DNA of 64,000 nt from Caldilinea sp. CFX5 (GTDB lineage Bacteria; Chloroflexota; Anaerolineae; Caldilineales; Caldilineaceae): assembly GCA_021405325.1 (NCBI GenBank), contig QWII01000019.1, positions 124,001 to 188,000 of the forward strand, written 5' to 3'. Under the pieces are notes generated by a model. It made no database searches, was not told the DNA's origin, and was given only the letters and a program-made list of their open reading frames with translations. The position numbers and the translations under genes are program-made. Shown in pieces: positions 1 through 10,089 of this stretch; positions within the stretch are counted from its first letter, which is position 1, and each line of letters starts with the position of its first letter.

Positions 1-2533
1 CTGTTCGCTGGCCACGGTGATGGTATATTGCTGGCGCTCGGTCGGGCCGACATAGACATAATCGATCTGCCATTGCTCTAAAACCTGGGCAATCGCTTCG
101 ACCGTTGTGCCACGATAAATGGTTTCCAGGGCCGCTTCCCGGCCTTGCGCCATGTCGGCATAGGCTTTGCCACGCCACTGTTCTTCGTGACTCGCCCAGC
201 CTAACAAGGTTGGACGTCCGGTCATGGTGCTGATGCGGTTGTGATTCCAGTAGCTGTTCCCCTTGCCCTCAACCACCACAGCAGCCGGCGCCGTATTGGC
301 CCGCACCCATAACACCGCCGCCAGTTCCGCCGACCCGCCATCAGCCAAATAAGCGCTAGAATCAAAGGTAGGCGTAGTGACAAAGCCGCCGGTTTTGCTA
401 TAGAGACCGGCCAGCGGGTAAACCAGACCGGCAAGGCCGAGGACAAGCGCCAAAACCGCACAAGCCATTGTTCCCCCAGCGAGCAAAGCGTTGCGCTGCC
501 CGACTTCTGCCGGTTTAGGTACAAAGGGTTGCCATTCCGAAAGCGCCACCACTATAGCATAACTCGCCACCACCCCAAAGAGCAGCCACGCCTGATAATA
601 GAACTTAAAGACCGTATTCATACGAATCCCAAAATTATCACGCAAGTAGATAAATTCGGGCGCAAAGACCAGCAACAAGCCCAGCGCCGCCAGCAGCAAC
701 ACAAAGAGTGTGGTGGTCGGTAAGGCGGCCCACCGTCCGCCTTGTGGTTCAGCAGAGATCGCTTCTGTATGTTGCTCCCAGAAGCGATCAAGGGCGCACC
801 AGATCAGCCAGAGCGCCACGGCCAACAAGGCGCCGACAAACAGAAAGGTCCAGAATTGAGCGCCCCACCGTTCCGTAAAAAAGGGTAGATAACCAGCGGC
901 GCCCGGCGGCAAAGGCAAACCGGCCAGCAACGTCTGTCCGCGTGGCGTCGTCACCAGGATCGCACACGTACCCAAAAAGAGCAGCGGTAAGCCATAGACC
1001 AGCGCCGCAATGGTCGCCAGTGAACGCCACGCCTTGCGCCAGAGCGGCTGCCCCTGCGCCAGCCATTGGCCACTCAACCCCAAAAACGCGCCGATCCCCA
1101 GCAGCGCAAAAGCAAACATCACAATGAATTGGGGCAAGCGCGTCGGGTTAAATAAATTGGGCAACAGCCCCGCCGCCTGACTTTGCGCCGTCAAAAAGTA
1201 GGGCCATAAGAGCAGCCCGATCCCCGCCACCATCACCCCGCCACTTAGCAGGGCCGCTACAATGGCTTGTCGCCAGCGCTGGGCATTGGTGAGCGTCGGC
1301 GTCTGCATCAACTCCCGGCGCACCAGCAGACCGGAGCAGCCAATAGGGCGGGAAATCCCAGGTGTTCAGAAAGACCAGCGCGCTCGCCGTGACCAGCAGG
1401 CTGACGGCGCCTACCAAACCAAAGGGCGTCAACGTGCGCACAAAGGCCAGCCAGCGCGTGACCAAAGCCGTCACCTTGTCCCTATCCGCCGCCGCGACCG
1501 CTTGCTTCCCCACTCCTGCCAACGGCTGCCGCTGCAAGAAGAGGTTGAAGATCAGCGCGATCAGCAGAAGCACAAAGGGCATGGCCAGCACATGGGGGTG
1601 GTTATCACCCAGCAGGTAGCTGAACATGGGAAATTCATCAATCACTTCCAGATGATCGCCCGTCAGCCAGCGGTCACTCAGCACGCGGGCCGGTCGCCAC
1701 CACCAGAGATCAAAGCTGACATGCCAGAGGCCGGTTTGCGCCGCCTGCTCCGGGAAATTGCGCACGCCAAACCAGTTCGCCAGCGCCGTCACATGGATGC
1801 CATTGGCATAGAGCCATTCCATGACCGTCTGCAAGTTGCCCGCCGCCGCCACCAGCAGGCCGGTCAACAGACCGCCGGCCAGCGCCCGCTCGTCACCGCC
1901 GCCATTACGTCGCGCCAGCAGATTATAGCCCAGACCAAAACAGCCCAACCATAATAAGCCATACCAACTGGCCTGCCCCAATACGTAGCCAATGTGGGGC
2001 GGTTGCCCCGCCAGCCGCCCCACCGTCGTCAACAGCCAGTAGCCGAAATAGTAGTAGCTGATCGGATAGCCGCTGAGCCAGGCATCATGGGGCGGGTAGG
2101 TGGCGCTTCCCCACAGGCTGTACATAAACATTAGATCCATCGGCTCTTCGGTATGGTTGACCGCCGGATCATAGGCCCGCACCGTGGCCCAGACGATAAA
2201 GACCATCAAAAAGAGCAACTCAACGCCGGCGACATAATACCAACTGATCCCCAAGTTCCCCCGGCGGCGCGCTTTGGCCACAACCGCCCGTCCCACGCCC
2301 CAACTGGTCGCCGCCACCACGATCAACATCAACCAGGCGCCGCCCGCCTCATTGCGCACCAGGCCATAGCTATAGCCCAACCAGAAGACAAAGCCCACCG
2401 CCAGCACACCCACACTTTTGCTGAACGCATAGCCCCGATCCGGCAGATTGGGAAAGAGCGACAATGTCAAGGGCAGCGTCGCCAGCGTCATCCCTTGCAA
2501 CGCCAAATACCAGGAGAAAAATTGCCAAGCCAT
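1..2533 (-). CDS. Chlor_Arch_YYY (DUF2298) membrane protein, frameshifted and cut by the window edge
   Basis: This is a polytopic membrane protein of the Chlor_Arch_YYY family. Its function is not established, though the family often neighbours or is fused to GT39-like glycosyltransferases. The YYY signature is seen as ISYYYFGYWL near residue 160. The frame starting at 2533 stays YYY-like to about 1340 (LNTWDFPPYWLL) and then turns into non-membrane sequence. In another frame, reading LVRRELMQTPTL from about 1330, hydrophobic family-like sequence continues without a stop to base 1 (DYVYVGPTE near the edge, matching DLIYVGPLE in the next gene). One extra base, or two missing, near 1330-1345 explains this. 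It is either an assembly error or a real mutation. The C terminus lies beyond the window. It is followed upstream by its fused paralogue after 80 bases. Confidence 0.8.
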
Positions 2534-2551
2534 AAGTTTCGCTCTTCAAAA

Positions 2552-2606
2552 CGTGCTGCGTGCTGCGTTCCCTTCGACAAGCTCAGGGGACGCAGCACGC
2601 AGCACG
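2552..2606. repeat. 17-bp inverted repeat around a CCTTCGACAAGCTCAGG-type core
   Basis: CGTGCTGCGTGCTGCGT (2552-2568) and its exact complement (2590-2606) flank a 21-base loop containing CCTTCGACAAGCTCAGG. Related sequences occur at about 4512-4565 inside the next gene and, more weakly, at 22480-22512. It lies between two same-strand genes and could also act as a transcript hairpin. Confidence 0.8.
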
Positions 2607-2613
2607 AATCACG

Positions 2614-5600
2614 TTATCGCATCGCCGTCTGCCCTAGCGGCGCGTAAAAGCCCTGTTGGGTCTGCGCCAGGCGCCCGGGGACGGCATAAAGGATGGACCG
2701 TTCGCCGGTAAAGATAGGCGTCAGTTGACCGTTGGCGGCCATGACGGCCAGCTTTTGCACGCCGTCCGGGTGTTGATGTTGTTCCAACGGGCCGACATAG
2801 ATCAGATCGACCCGTAGTTCTTGTAGCAACTGCTGGGTGCGCATCAGATCCATGGTGTTCCAGAATTCGTTATGGAGCGCGGCGCGCAGCCCGACATCTT
2901 CGCCATAGCGCTGTTCGCCTTCATGAAAGCCGTTAATGCCGCTGAGACCGGTCATGCTGGCAATGCGCGAGCCGGCTTCGCGGTAGTAGCTGACTTGTGA
3001 ACTTTCCATGACCACAGCGTTGCCGCGCACATTCGCCAACAACCACTGGATGGCCGCCCAGTCATGGCGCAACTCAATCGGGTTGTTCTGATCGGGCCAG
3101 TAGAAGACCCCTTCGCGCATAAAGTCCAGCCCGTTGAGCGTGCCAATCGGCGGGCGCCAGCCGGGGAAGCGTTGATCCAACCGGGCCGGCGTTCCCCAAA
3201 CCAGATAGGAAAAGCCGGCGGCAAAAAGCAGGGTAAAGAGCACGCCCCAGGCAGTGCGCAACGGGAGTTGACGCCAGTTCTGTTGCAAGATATAACCATG
3301 CCAGAAGCGGGGCAGGGCAATCGCCGCCGCAATGCCCCACAACACCCAGACCTGATTGAAGAACTTGAAGAGGGTGTTCATCCGGTAGGCGTCGCCGCCG
3401 GCCAGGAAATCTTTCAAGTAGAAAACCTGGGTGCCGGCCAGCAACGCCAGTCCCGTAATGGCGAGCGTGACAACCAGCACACTACCGGCATCGGCCTGAC
3501 GACTGCGTCGCCATAGCAGCAACCACCATAACCCCAGCGGCGCCAGACAGAGCGCCAACACCGTCCGGTCAAGCAAAAAGGCAGCGGCAGCAGCGACCAC
3601 CGTCAATGGCACAAGGGCAAGGGTTAAGAGATAACCTAAGGTCGGTCGGCTAACACAGAGACGATGTAGGTGTAGATAGCGGGGCAGCCGATCCAGATAG
3701 CGGAAGCTTCCTGCCAGCCAGCGTTCGCTGCCGCTGCCTGTGTCGTCACCGGCTTGGGTTGCGGTATACAGCAGCCAACTGACCAGGATCAAGCCAAAGA
3801 AGCCCCAGATCAGCAACCACAATCCAGCGGGATCCCCTTCCTTCACCAATCCTACCCCGCTGGCGCCGACATTGACATAGTTACGGAAGAAGGGCCAGTA
3901 GAGCAGATAGGCGCCGACCAGGTAAACCCCGGCCAGCACAAGCGTGACGGGCCAGTTGATCCGCCCCCGGCCGCGATATTGGGCGACCACCAACGTCAAG
4001 ACCCCTAGGCCCAGGAAGGTGGGCAATTCCCAAAGATTGACGCTCGCCAGCGTACCCAACGACAAGGCAAAGAGAAAGAGCAAGCCCGCCCCCCGTTGCC
4101 AGGTCAAGCGACGCCCCGCCGCCGGTCTGCCCGCCAGGTCGAAAAAGAGGGTCAAGGCCAGCGAGAGAAAGAAGACGCTAAAGGGAATACCGATAAGGTG
4201 GGGGTGCAGATCGGCAAAGAGAAAACTCCAATAGGGAAACTCATTGATGGTGGGCGGCAATACGCGGCTTGGCCCCCAGAAGTCATAGGGCGGCAGGGGT
4301 TGACCGGTCGCCCACACCTGTTGCAAACCACTACCGGCATGAACCAGCGCCTGCACCACACTATGATTACTTTGAAACGGACTGGTACTCAAGCGCGCCA
4401 GATTGCGCACCACCTGGGCAAAGCCCTCCAGGTTGCCCAAAATTGCCACAAAGAGCGGGCCGAGCAGCGCGGCGAAGAGGCCGTAGCGCCAGTGGTCGGC
4501 GGGTTGCGTGATTCGCCCGTCCTGAGCAAGGTCGAAGGAGGATGCGTGTTGCGTGTTGCGTGGGGCCGGGTTGCGATCTGCCGCCAAGGGGGTTGGATCA
4601 ACTTGTTCGATGGCTGGGGTGCTAACGGCTGTTTCAGCGCGAATAACGCCGGCTTCGTTAGGTGTTGAATCGTCAGCGTGGGTTGGCCTGGCAATGATTT
4701 CTTTGGCGGCGGGGAAGGTCGCCCCAGCCCAGCCCTCCCCAACAGGGAGGGAGCTGCCTACGTCCCCGGCAGCATTCTCGGCAGCAAGATCGCGTTCAGC
4801 GCGACCATCATTCCTCCCCTTTTGGGGGAGGTTAGGCGGGGGCAGCACGATTTGTACAGCCGAATAGGCGACAGCAAAGGCGTTCATGATCGTGACGGCA
4901 AAGAGGGTCGGAATCGCCAGGTTGAAGGCGACCTCGGCGTAGATGCCGGTGAGTTTGATCAGATAGGCGACCAGATAGATGCCAAAGTAGTAGTAGTTGA
5001 TGTAGCCGCCGGCAAAGTGGGGGTCAACGGGCGGAAAGTAAGGGCTGCGCAAGATGCCGTTGAGAAAGGCGAACTCCATAAACTTTTCGCCGCCAAACCA
5101 GGGCTGCCAGAGATCGGGGTTGCCCATACGCAGGCGGACAAAGAAGAGAAAGGCCGCGGCAAAGAGCAGTTCGCCAAAGAGCAGCAAGGGCCAGCGTTCA
5201 CGCAGGAAGGGGCGCAAGGTGCGGGCTTGCGCCAGTGCAGCCGCCGACCCCAAAACCGCCAACACCGCTACCGCCAACCAGGCATTGACGACTGAATTCA
5301 TCGCCAGTTGGAAGCTGGCTAAGATCCACAAGAGCCAGGCCGCCAGCAGCCACCCCAGGGCGCGGCTCAGGAAATAGCCGCGATCACGCAAGGGGCGAAA
5401 GAGCCAGAAAGCAAAGGGCCACGCCACCCAACCTAACAAGGCAACCACCAGCCACCACCAGATCACCCCCAGCCAGGTATTCTCACTGGCCGCCTGGTTC
5501 CAGCGGTAATTATCAACTACCGGCAACTGTTCCAGCGGCGGCTCGACCATGAGCGACTTGCGTTCTTCCAGCGGCAGTTGCTGGGGGGCGCTATAATTTT

Positions 5601-7785
5601 CGGAGACCATGGCAATGATGCGGTTGATCAAGCCGCGGCTCTCACTCTCCTGCGTCCCGCCCAAGCCGATGGCGTTGAGAAACGGGCTTAAGGGCGACCC
5701 CTCGCCCACATACCACGGCCTGGCCGTTTCCCAGGTGCGGGCAAAAATGGCGTCATACTCAGCATCACTCAGCTCGCGCACCTTCTTGAAGATCGAGACC
5801 TGGGCGTGGTCGTAAAGGCTCCAGCTTTCGTCGGCGTGGCGGTCGTCAAAGACAAAGCCAAAGAGACGCGGCGGTGAGGTGACTTCCTGCACCAGTTCAA
5901 AGCCCAGTTCCCCGCTCCACATCGCCTGGTAGTAGCGGTTGGTCATGGGGTAGCGTTCGGGCAGTTCATCGACACTGTCATAGATGCGCTTGGAAGAATA
6001 GACCACGTAATCCGCCTCGCGCAGCTTGGCCTTCATGATCGTATACTTCTCGGCGGTGTCCTCTTCATAAGGCCCCCAGTCGATGTTGCGCAGCCCGGTG
6101 CTGCCCATGTCCATCCCCGGCTCACCGGGCACGGGCTTGGGCAATGCATCATCCCACTGTTCCCAGAGGATCACCGACCCGCTCGGCACATTCTGATAGA
6201 TCCAGCGGCTGGCCGTAATCCAGGTATGCTCATGGTTATAGACGCCATTGACATAGGCCAACGACCAGAACAGCCCACCGACCAGCCCAACGAGCGCCAA
6301 TAGTACACCCAACGTTGAAGAGACAAAAGACAGGAAGAGACGAAGACCGGAAGCAGGCGCTGCTTCGACCTTCACGGCTTCTGTCACCCCCTCTTCTTGT
6401 CTTCCTTCCAGGACAAGCCTTGTCTTCCTATCTTCCTGTCTTTGCTTGAAGGCGTGCCACAACTGCCAGATCAACCCCGCACCGAAGAGCAACACAAAGG
6501 GCAAAAGCGGACTCATGTAGCGATTGAATTTGGCGAGGAACGCACCGGTGAGACCGAAATAGGGGATCAGCCAACTCCAGACCACCACATAGGCGACTTG
6601 CGTATCGGTAATTTGGCGACCGGCGCGTGTACCCAGTTCGGCAACGCGATTGTAGAGCAGCACGCCCAGCGTATAGAGCAAAATGCCCAGGGCGTGTACT
6701 GTCCCCAACGCCGCCACTATCCCCAGCGGCCACCACAGGCCCCAGGCCAGTTGTTGCTCGATAAAGTAGAGATAGGGTGTGGTGTTGCGATATTGGCGCG
6801 TAAAGGGCATATCGGCAATACCGCGCACCATGCGCCCCTGTTCGACCAGCGTGGCGCGGATAAAGCTTTCCCAGTCGAGAATCGCGTAGGGACTGGTAAT
6901 AGCAAAGGCGACCACCGCCAACACCAACATCAACGGGATGGCAAGCAGCGCCCGTAGTTGCAGACGCGCATCCACCACGCGCCCTTCAATCCGACTGGCC
7001 GTTTGCTCACGCCAGAGCATGAGGATGGCCGCCACCATCGGCACCCCTAGAATCGGCAGGGCGCTAAATTTGGAGGCAATCGCCAGACCGGCGGCGATGC
7101 CGCTGATTACGACGGCGCGCCAGGAGCGTTCCTGCACCATCATCACCGCGCCCAACACGGCCAGGACAGTAAAGGTGGTGCTGGCCGGATCCATAGCGAA
7201 GAAGTGGCTCAACTGGATCGCTTGCGCCGTAAAGGCATAGAAAGCGGCGGCGATCAACCCTGCGCCCGTACCAAAGATGCGTCGCCCCAACAAAAAGAGG
7301 AGGAAAATGGTGAGTGTATCAAACAAAGCAATGACCAAACGCCCGGCCACGGAAATGGCGTCACAGGCGCCATCGGCGCGCGCCATTAGCGCCACGGTAG
7401 AGGCAGAGAAGCCCAGGCGCTCGGCAAGCGGCGCCGCCATGTGCATCAACTCGCCCATCGCCATGCCCAGGTATAAGGGAAAATGACCATAGGTAAAGCT
7501 GCGCGACCGCTGCGCGTTGAGATCCCACAGCGGGTTCAACGGACTGCGTTGCGGATCCCAGAATTCCTCCCAAGTGGCAGGCAGGCGCAATGCCGCGGCG
7601 TAGAAACAGGAGGTGCTACGCTCATCGGGGTGGGTGCCGAGACCCTGGTCAAAGTTGATCCCCCAGACGCGGAGGCTAAAACCGGCCAGAATAATGAGAA
7701 GCAATAAGCCAACGCGCACACTCTTTATTGAATCTGTAGTTATTGAATCTGTAGGCGTTGTATTGGTTTGTTGTGTTTGGGGCAT
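2614..7785 (-). CDS. GT39-like glycosyltransferase fused to Chlor_Arch_YYY domain, 1723 aa
   Basis: Large polytopic membrane protein. The N-terminal part (residues about 25-260) resembles PMT/GT39-GT83 polyprenol-phosphate-sugar transferases: one TM segment, then the acidic GTHPDE motif expected in the first extracytoplasmic loop, then many TM segments. After a soluble loop (about 510-780) a second membrane block begins and carries the YYY signature (GGYINYYYFG, near residue 945). The C-terminal soluble part again matches the tail of the neighbouring YYY protein. The likely role is transfer of lipid-linked sugar to an envelope acceptor, but donor and acceptor are unknown. Two stretches look like intruding repeat DNA: residues about 980-1100 (bases about 4490-4850) and about 455-480 (bases about 6340-6440). 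The paralogue has only a short loop at the first place. Confidence 0.8.
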   Translation of the reverse strand: MPQTQQTNTTPTDSITTDSIKSVRVGLLLLIILAGFSLRVWGINFDQGLGTHPDERSTSCFYAAALRLPATWEEFWDPQRSPLNPLWDLNAQRSRSFTYGHFPLYLGMAMGELMHMAAPLAERLGFSASTVALMARADGACDAISVAGRLVIALFDTLTIFLLFLLGRRIFGTGAGLIAAAFYAFTAQAIQLSHFFAMDPASTTFTVLAVLGAVMMVQERSWRAVVISGIAAGLAIASKFSALPILGVPMVAAILMLWREQTASRIEGRVVDARLQLRALLAIPLMLVLAVVAFAITSPYAILDWESFIRATLVEQGRMVRGIADMPFTRQYRNTTPYLYFIEQQLAWGLWWPLGIVAALGTVHALGILLYTLGVLLYNRVAELGTRAGRQITDTQVAYVVVWSWLIPYFGLTGAFLAKFNRYMSPLLPFVLLFGAGLIWQLWHAFKQRQEDRKTRLVLEGRQEEGVTEAVKVEAAPASGLRLFLSFVSSTLGVLLALVGLVGGLFWSLAYVNGVYNHEHTWITASRWIYQNVPSGSVILWEQWDDALPKPVPGEPGMDMGSTGLRNIDWGPYEEDTAEKYTIMKAKLREADYVVYSSKRIYDSVDELPERYPMTNRYYQAMWSGELGFELVQEVTSPPRLFGFVFDDRHADESWSLYDHAQVSIFKKVRELSDAEYDAIFARTWETARPWYVGEGSPLSPFLNAIGLGGTQESESRGLINRIIAMVSENYSAPQQLPLEERKSLMVEPPLEQLPVVDNYRWNQAASENTWLGVIWWWLVVALLGWVAWPFAFWLFRPLRDRGYFLSRALGWLLAAWLLWILASFQLAMNSVVNAWLAVAVLAVLGSAAALAQARTLRPFLRERWPLLLFGELLFAAAFLFFVRLRMGNPDLWQPWFGGEKFMEFAFLNGILRSPYFPPVDPHFAGGYINYYYFGIYLVAYLIKLTGIYAEVAFNLAIPTLFAVTIMNAFAVAYSAVQIVLPPPNLPQKGRNDGRAERDLAAENAAGDVGSSLPVGEGWAGATFPAAKEIIARPTHADDSTPNEAGVIRAETAVSTPAIEQVDPTPLAADRNPAPRNTQHASSFDLAQDGRITQPADHWRYGLFAALLGPLFVAILGNLEGFAQVVRNLARLSTSPFQSNHSVVQALVHAGSGLQQVWATGQPLPPYDFWGPSRVLPPTINEFPYWSFLFADLHPHLIGIPFSVFFLSLALTLFFDLAGRPAAGRRLTWQRGAGLLFLFALSLGTLASVNLWELPTFLGLGVLTLVVAQYRGRGRINWPVTLVLAGVYLVGAYLLYWPFFRNYVNVGASGVGLVKEGDPAGLWLLIWGFFGLILVSWLLYTATQAGDDTGSGSERWLAGSFRYLDRLPRYLHLHRLCVSRPTLGYLLTLALVPLTVVAAAAAFLLDRTVLALCLAPLGLWWLLLWRRSRQADAGSVLVVTLAITGLALLAGTQVFYLKDFLAGGDAYRMNTLFKFFNQVWVLWGIAAAIALPRFWHGYILQQNWRQLPLRTAWGVLFTLLFAAGFSYLVWGTPARLDQRFPGWRPPIGTLNGLDFMREGVFYWPDQNNPIELRHDWAAIQWLLANVRGNAVVMESSQVSYYREAGSRIASMTGLSGINGFHEGEQRYGEDVGLRAALHNEFWNTMDLMRTQQLLQELRVDLIYVGPLEQHQHPDGVQKLAVMAANGQLTPIFTGERSILYAVPGRLAQTQQGFYAPLGQTAMR
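4512..4850. repeat. Three intergenic-type dispersed repeats inside the GT39-YYY reading frame
   Basis: On the plus strand three blocks look like intergenic repeats. One is CCTGAGCAAGGTCGAAGG followed by GTGTTGCGTGTTGCG (about 4519-4560), similar to the hairpin at 2552-2606. The second is an AGCCCTCCCCAACAGGGAGGGA-type block (about 4728-4753). The third is CCTCCCCTTTTGGGGGAGG with flanks (about 4812-4845). All are read through in frame and encode a low-complexity loop between two TM segments. Confidence 0.7.
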
Positions 7786-8196
7786 GTGCCGTACGATTTA
7801 TTTCTCTGTGGATAACTACGCAGCTCACTCATGACCGGTTGCATACCAGCCAGGGGCTACGTAGATACCGCTGTTGAACGTTTTCAATTCAGGGTTATAG
7901 TAAATGCGAATTTCAAAAAATCAAAACTATATTTTATCCAAACGATCTAATACATCTTACCAGCAGAGTATAAGCCGACAAAATTAAGAACATATTACGA
8001 GTTGATTAATACACTCTTAGTGTATTTGTTGTGTAGGCTCTCTTACATTCATCCTTAGGATTTACTTACTTTGACGTAGACATCTGCTACTTTTGGCGGA
8101 AGCTCTTGGCACATCGGTTCGTAACCCGATGGAACAGTCGGTCAGCTACAGCCTTGCCGCCGCCAGGCGTGTACTCGTGGTTTGACCACTTAAATT
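7786..8196. other. AT-rich intergenic region, no gene seen
   Basis: About 410 bases upstream of the GT39-YYY gene and downstream of the 3D-domain gene. It must hold the promoter for the minus-strand GT39-YYY gene, but no convincing -35/-10 pair was picked out. It contains a short hairpin ATACAC-TCTTA-GTGTAT (about 8010-8027). It also has a possibly structured stretch at 8095-8163 with GGCGG...CCGCC closing and an inner CATCGG/CCGATG stem. No coding sequence is supported. Confidence 0.5.
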
Positions 8197-8246
8197 TTAG
8201 AAAACGGTAGGAGCGCCCGCAAGGGGACGCCCCTACCGTTTTCTAA
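8197..8246. terminator. 15-bp perfect hairpin downstream of the 3D-domain gene
   Basis: TTAGAAAACGGTAGG (8197-8211) pairs exactly with CCTACCGTTTTCTAA (8232-8246) around a 20-base loop. It lies about 20 bases past the stop of the minus-strand gene ending at 8266, where a terminator is expected. It has no long U-tract, so it may instead be a dispersed repeat. Confidence 0.55.
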
Positions 8247-8265
8247 TCATTAAATGGACGAACTA

Positions 8266-9792
8266 CTAGTTGGGGACACGCGGATAGTTGGGGATGACCC
8301 AGGTGATTTGGTGAGCAGGGGGCGGAGGCCAGAGCAGGTAGACATCCACCCAGCGATTCCATAATTGTAGGTTGTCATTGTCGTAGCCCAGGTCAATACG
8401 ACGGGAACGAATGGCTGTGCCGACATCCAGAGCGTCACCGTACCCGTAACCGGAGACAAAAACACGGGAACGTAACGGGATAATTTTGGGATCGACCGCC
8501 ACCACCCCTTTGCGCATCGGGTCGCCAGTATAGGTGCGGCCATACCACGCCTTGTCGGGGGAGACGCCGGCCGTACCGGCGCTGTAACTGGAGGCCAACA
8601 TGCGGACTTTGCGCCAATAGGTGATCTGCTCCCCTTCGGGTGTGGTGATGGTCTGGGGCTGGATCAACTGGCCAAAGGCAATGATGCGTTGGGCCGGTTC
8701 TTGCGCCACCCAAGTATCTTCCAGCGTGCGTGCGACCTCCTGACCATTCTCATAGCGCACCCGGTAGCGTTCACGGGTAATGCCTTCAGCGCCGGGGGTC
8801 ATTTCCTGCTGTGTATCAATCGGCAAATTGGGGTCGGGCTGGAAGACCGTCTCAAAGGGCGCGATTTTTTCCTTCACCTCAACGGTTTCATGAACACGAG
8901 TGATGGCAATTTCCAGATCATCTTTCAGCGGCGTATCCAACGCCGGCGCCACCCGATCCAGGCCGGAGATGCCAACGCCAACCTCGACCAACGCATCGCC
9001 CACCGTTTGCGCCCGCGACCGCGTTTTCAAGATGCGATCATCGATCCGTAGCGCAATGGGTTTACTGCGCTGAATCTGCACGCGCAGCCCTGGCGACACC
9101 AGCGTGCCCAAACCAGGCTGCACCAAATCGCCCAGATAGACGGTAATTTCCGCCTGATGCAATGCCTCGCCGACAGTCTGCGCCGTTGTGCGAATGGTAA
9201 AAGGTAAGCCGCCGTCCCTTACGGTCACGGGCATGGAGCGCTGCAAACGCAATTGCAGCGGCGCGTATAGCCAGTTATCCCACGCATAGCCACGGCTATA
9301 GGTTTGCGGCAAGTGGGTTGGCGCGACCGGCGGCAACGGCTCATCGACACGCAGGCGACGGTCGGCAATCTGCACCTGGTCATCGTGATCGAGCGTAACT
9401 CCCGCTTCCGTCAAAACGGCATAAGCGGTTTGACCCCAACTCGCCGTCTGCCACTGCCGACCATCTGCCCAAAGCTGTACGCGGCGCGCCCGTTGGATCG
9501 AAATCGTCATGGCCTGCTGCAACCGCGTGGCAACGGTCGGCGTCACCCGATCATTGGCATGAATGGTCATCCCCAGATCGAGCAGAAGATCACCGATTGT
9601 GCGGCGATGGGTCTTGATCGTTTCCGGGACGCCATCCACCACAACATGTACGGTTGTACCGGTGAGCGACCAAAGCCCCCATAGCAAGACCAGGATGACC
9701 ACGCTGCCGGCGGCGGTGGCCATCAGCGCCGGCAGCCGGTTCACAAGAGTGATGGTGCGTCCTGTCCGTCGTCGAAGTGCTATTGTAGACAT
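8266..9792 (-). CDS. Membrane-anchored DUF348 / G5 / 3D-domain protein, 508 aa
   Basis: Cell-surface protein of the YabE/resuscitation-promoting type. It has one N-terminal TM anchor (about residues 22-44). Several DUF348 ubiquitin-like repeats follow (starting near 48, 100, 190 and 250, each with a V(H/Q)V-D...T-G(D/E)-L pattern). Then come a G5-like domain (about 290-365; T-P-G-x-E-G and R-x-R-Y-E-N-G) and a C-terminal 3D domain (about 400-500: ASSYSAGTAG, G-x-V-A-V-D-P-x-I-I-P-L, then D-V-G-T-A-I and I-D-L). The 3D fold is known from MltA-like and endolytic peptidoglycan-cleaving enzymes, so wall remodelling is likely. It has no same-strand operon partner within 400 bases. Confidence 0.85.
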   Translation of the reverse strand: MSTIALRRRTGRTITLVNRLPALMATAAGSVVILVLLWGLWSLTGTTVHVVVDGVPETIKTHRRTIGDLLLDLGMTIHANDRVTPTVATRLQQAMTISIQRARRVQLWADGRQWQTASWGQTAYAVLTEAGVTLDHDDQVQIADRRLRVDEPLPPVAPTHLPQTYSRGYAWDNWLYAPLQLRLQRSMPVTVRDGGLPFTIRTTAQTVGEALHQAEITVYLGDLVQPGLGTLVSPGLRVQIQRSKPIALRIDDRILKTRSRAQTVGDALVEVGVGISGLDRVAPALDTPLKDDLEIAITRVHETVEVKEKIAPFETVFQPDPNLPIDTQQEMTPGAEGITRERYRVRYENGQEVARTLEDTWVAQEPAQRIIAFGQLIQPQTITTPEGEQITYWRKVRMLASSYSAGTAGVSPDKAWYGRTYTGDPMRKGVVAVDPKIIPLRSRVFVSGYGYGDALDVGTAIRSRRIDLGYDNDNLQLWNRWVDVYLLWPPPPAHQITWVIPNYPRVPN

Positions 9793-10089
9793 GGCCTGCT
9801 ATTGTAGCCCATGCGCGGCAGAATGCCAAACTCAATCATTAATTGTCAAGGAAGAATAATCAGGAGTCCGCAGTCGTTTAGTCGCGTAGTCCAGAGCCAG
9901 CCTATGCTACTTCGGTTGCGTTGCGGTCTATTGACCGTGAATGGAAAATGATCATGATACGGTTTAGTTGACAGCAATCACAAGAGCTTGTCATCGGCAA
10001 GATCATTTGGTGGGAGATGGTGCGGCGTGATAGCATCTTACTACCAACAACCATAGGGATGAGCCGACAAAAAAGACAAGGATGAGTTT
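9793..10089. other. Intergenic region between two divergent genes
   Basis: Separates the 3D-domain gene (minus) from the GT gene (plus) and so should contain both promoters. A CGGTC-TATT-GACCG hairpin is visible near 9926-9940, and a short stretch related to the 18394-18466 repeats (GTCCGCAGTC, GTAGTCCAGAG) near 9866-9896. An SD-like AAGGA precedes the GTG at 10090. No gene was recognised. Confidence 0.5.
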
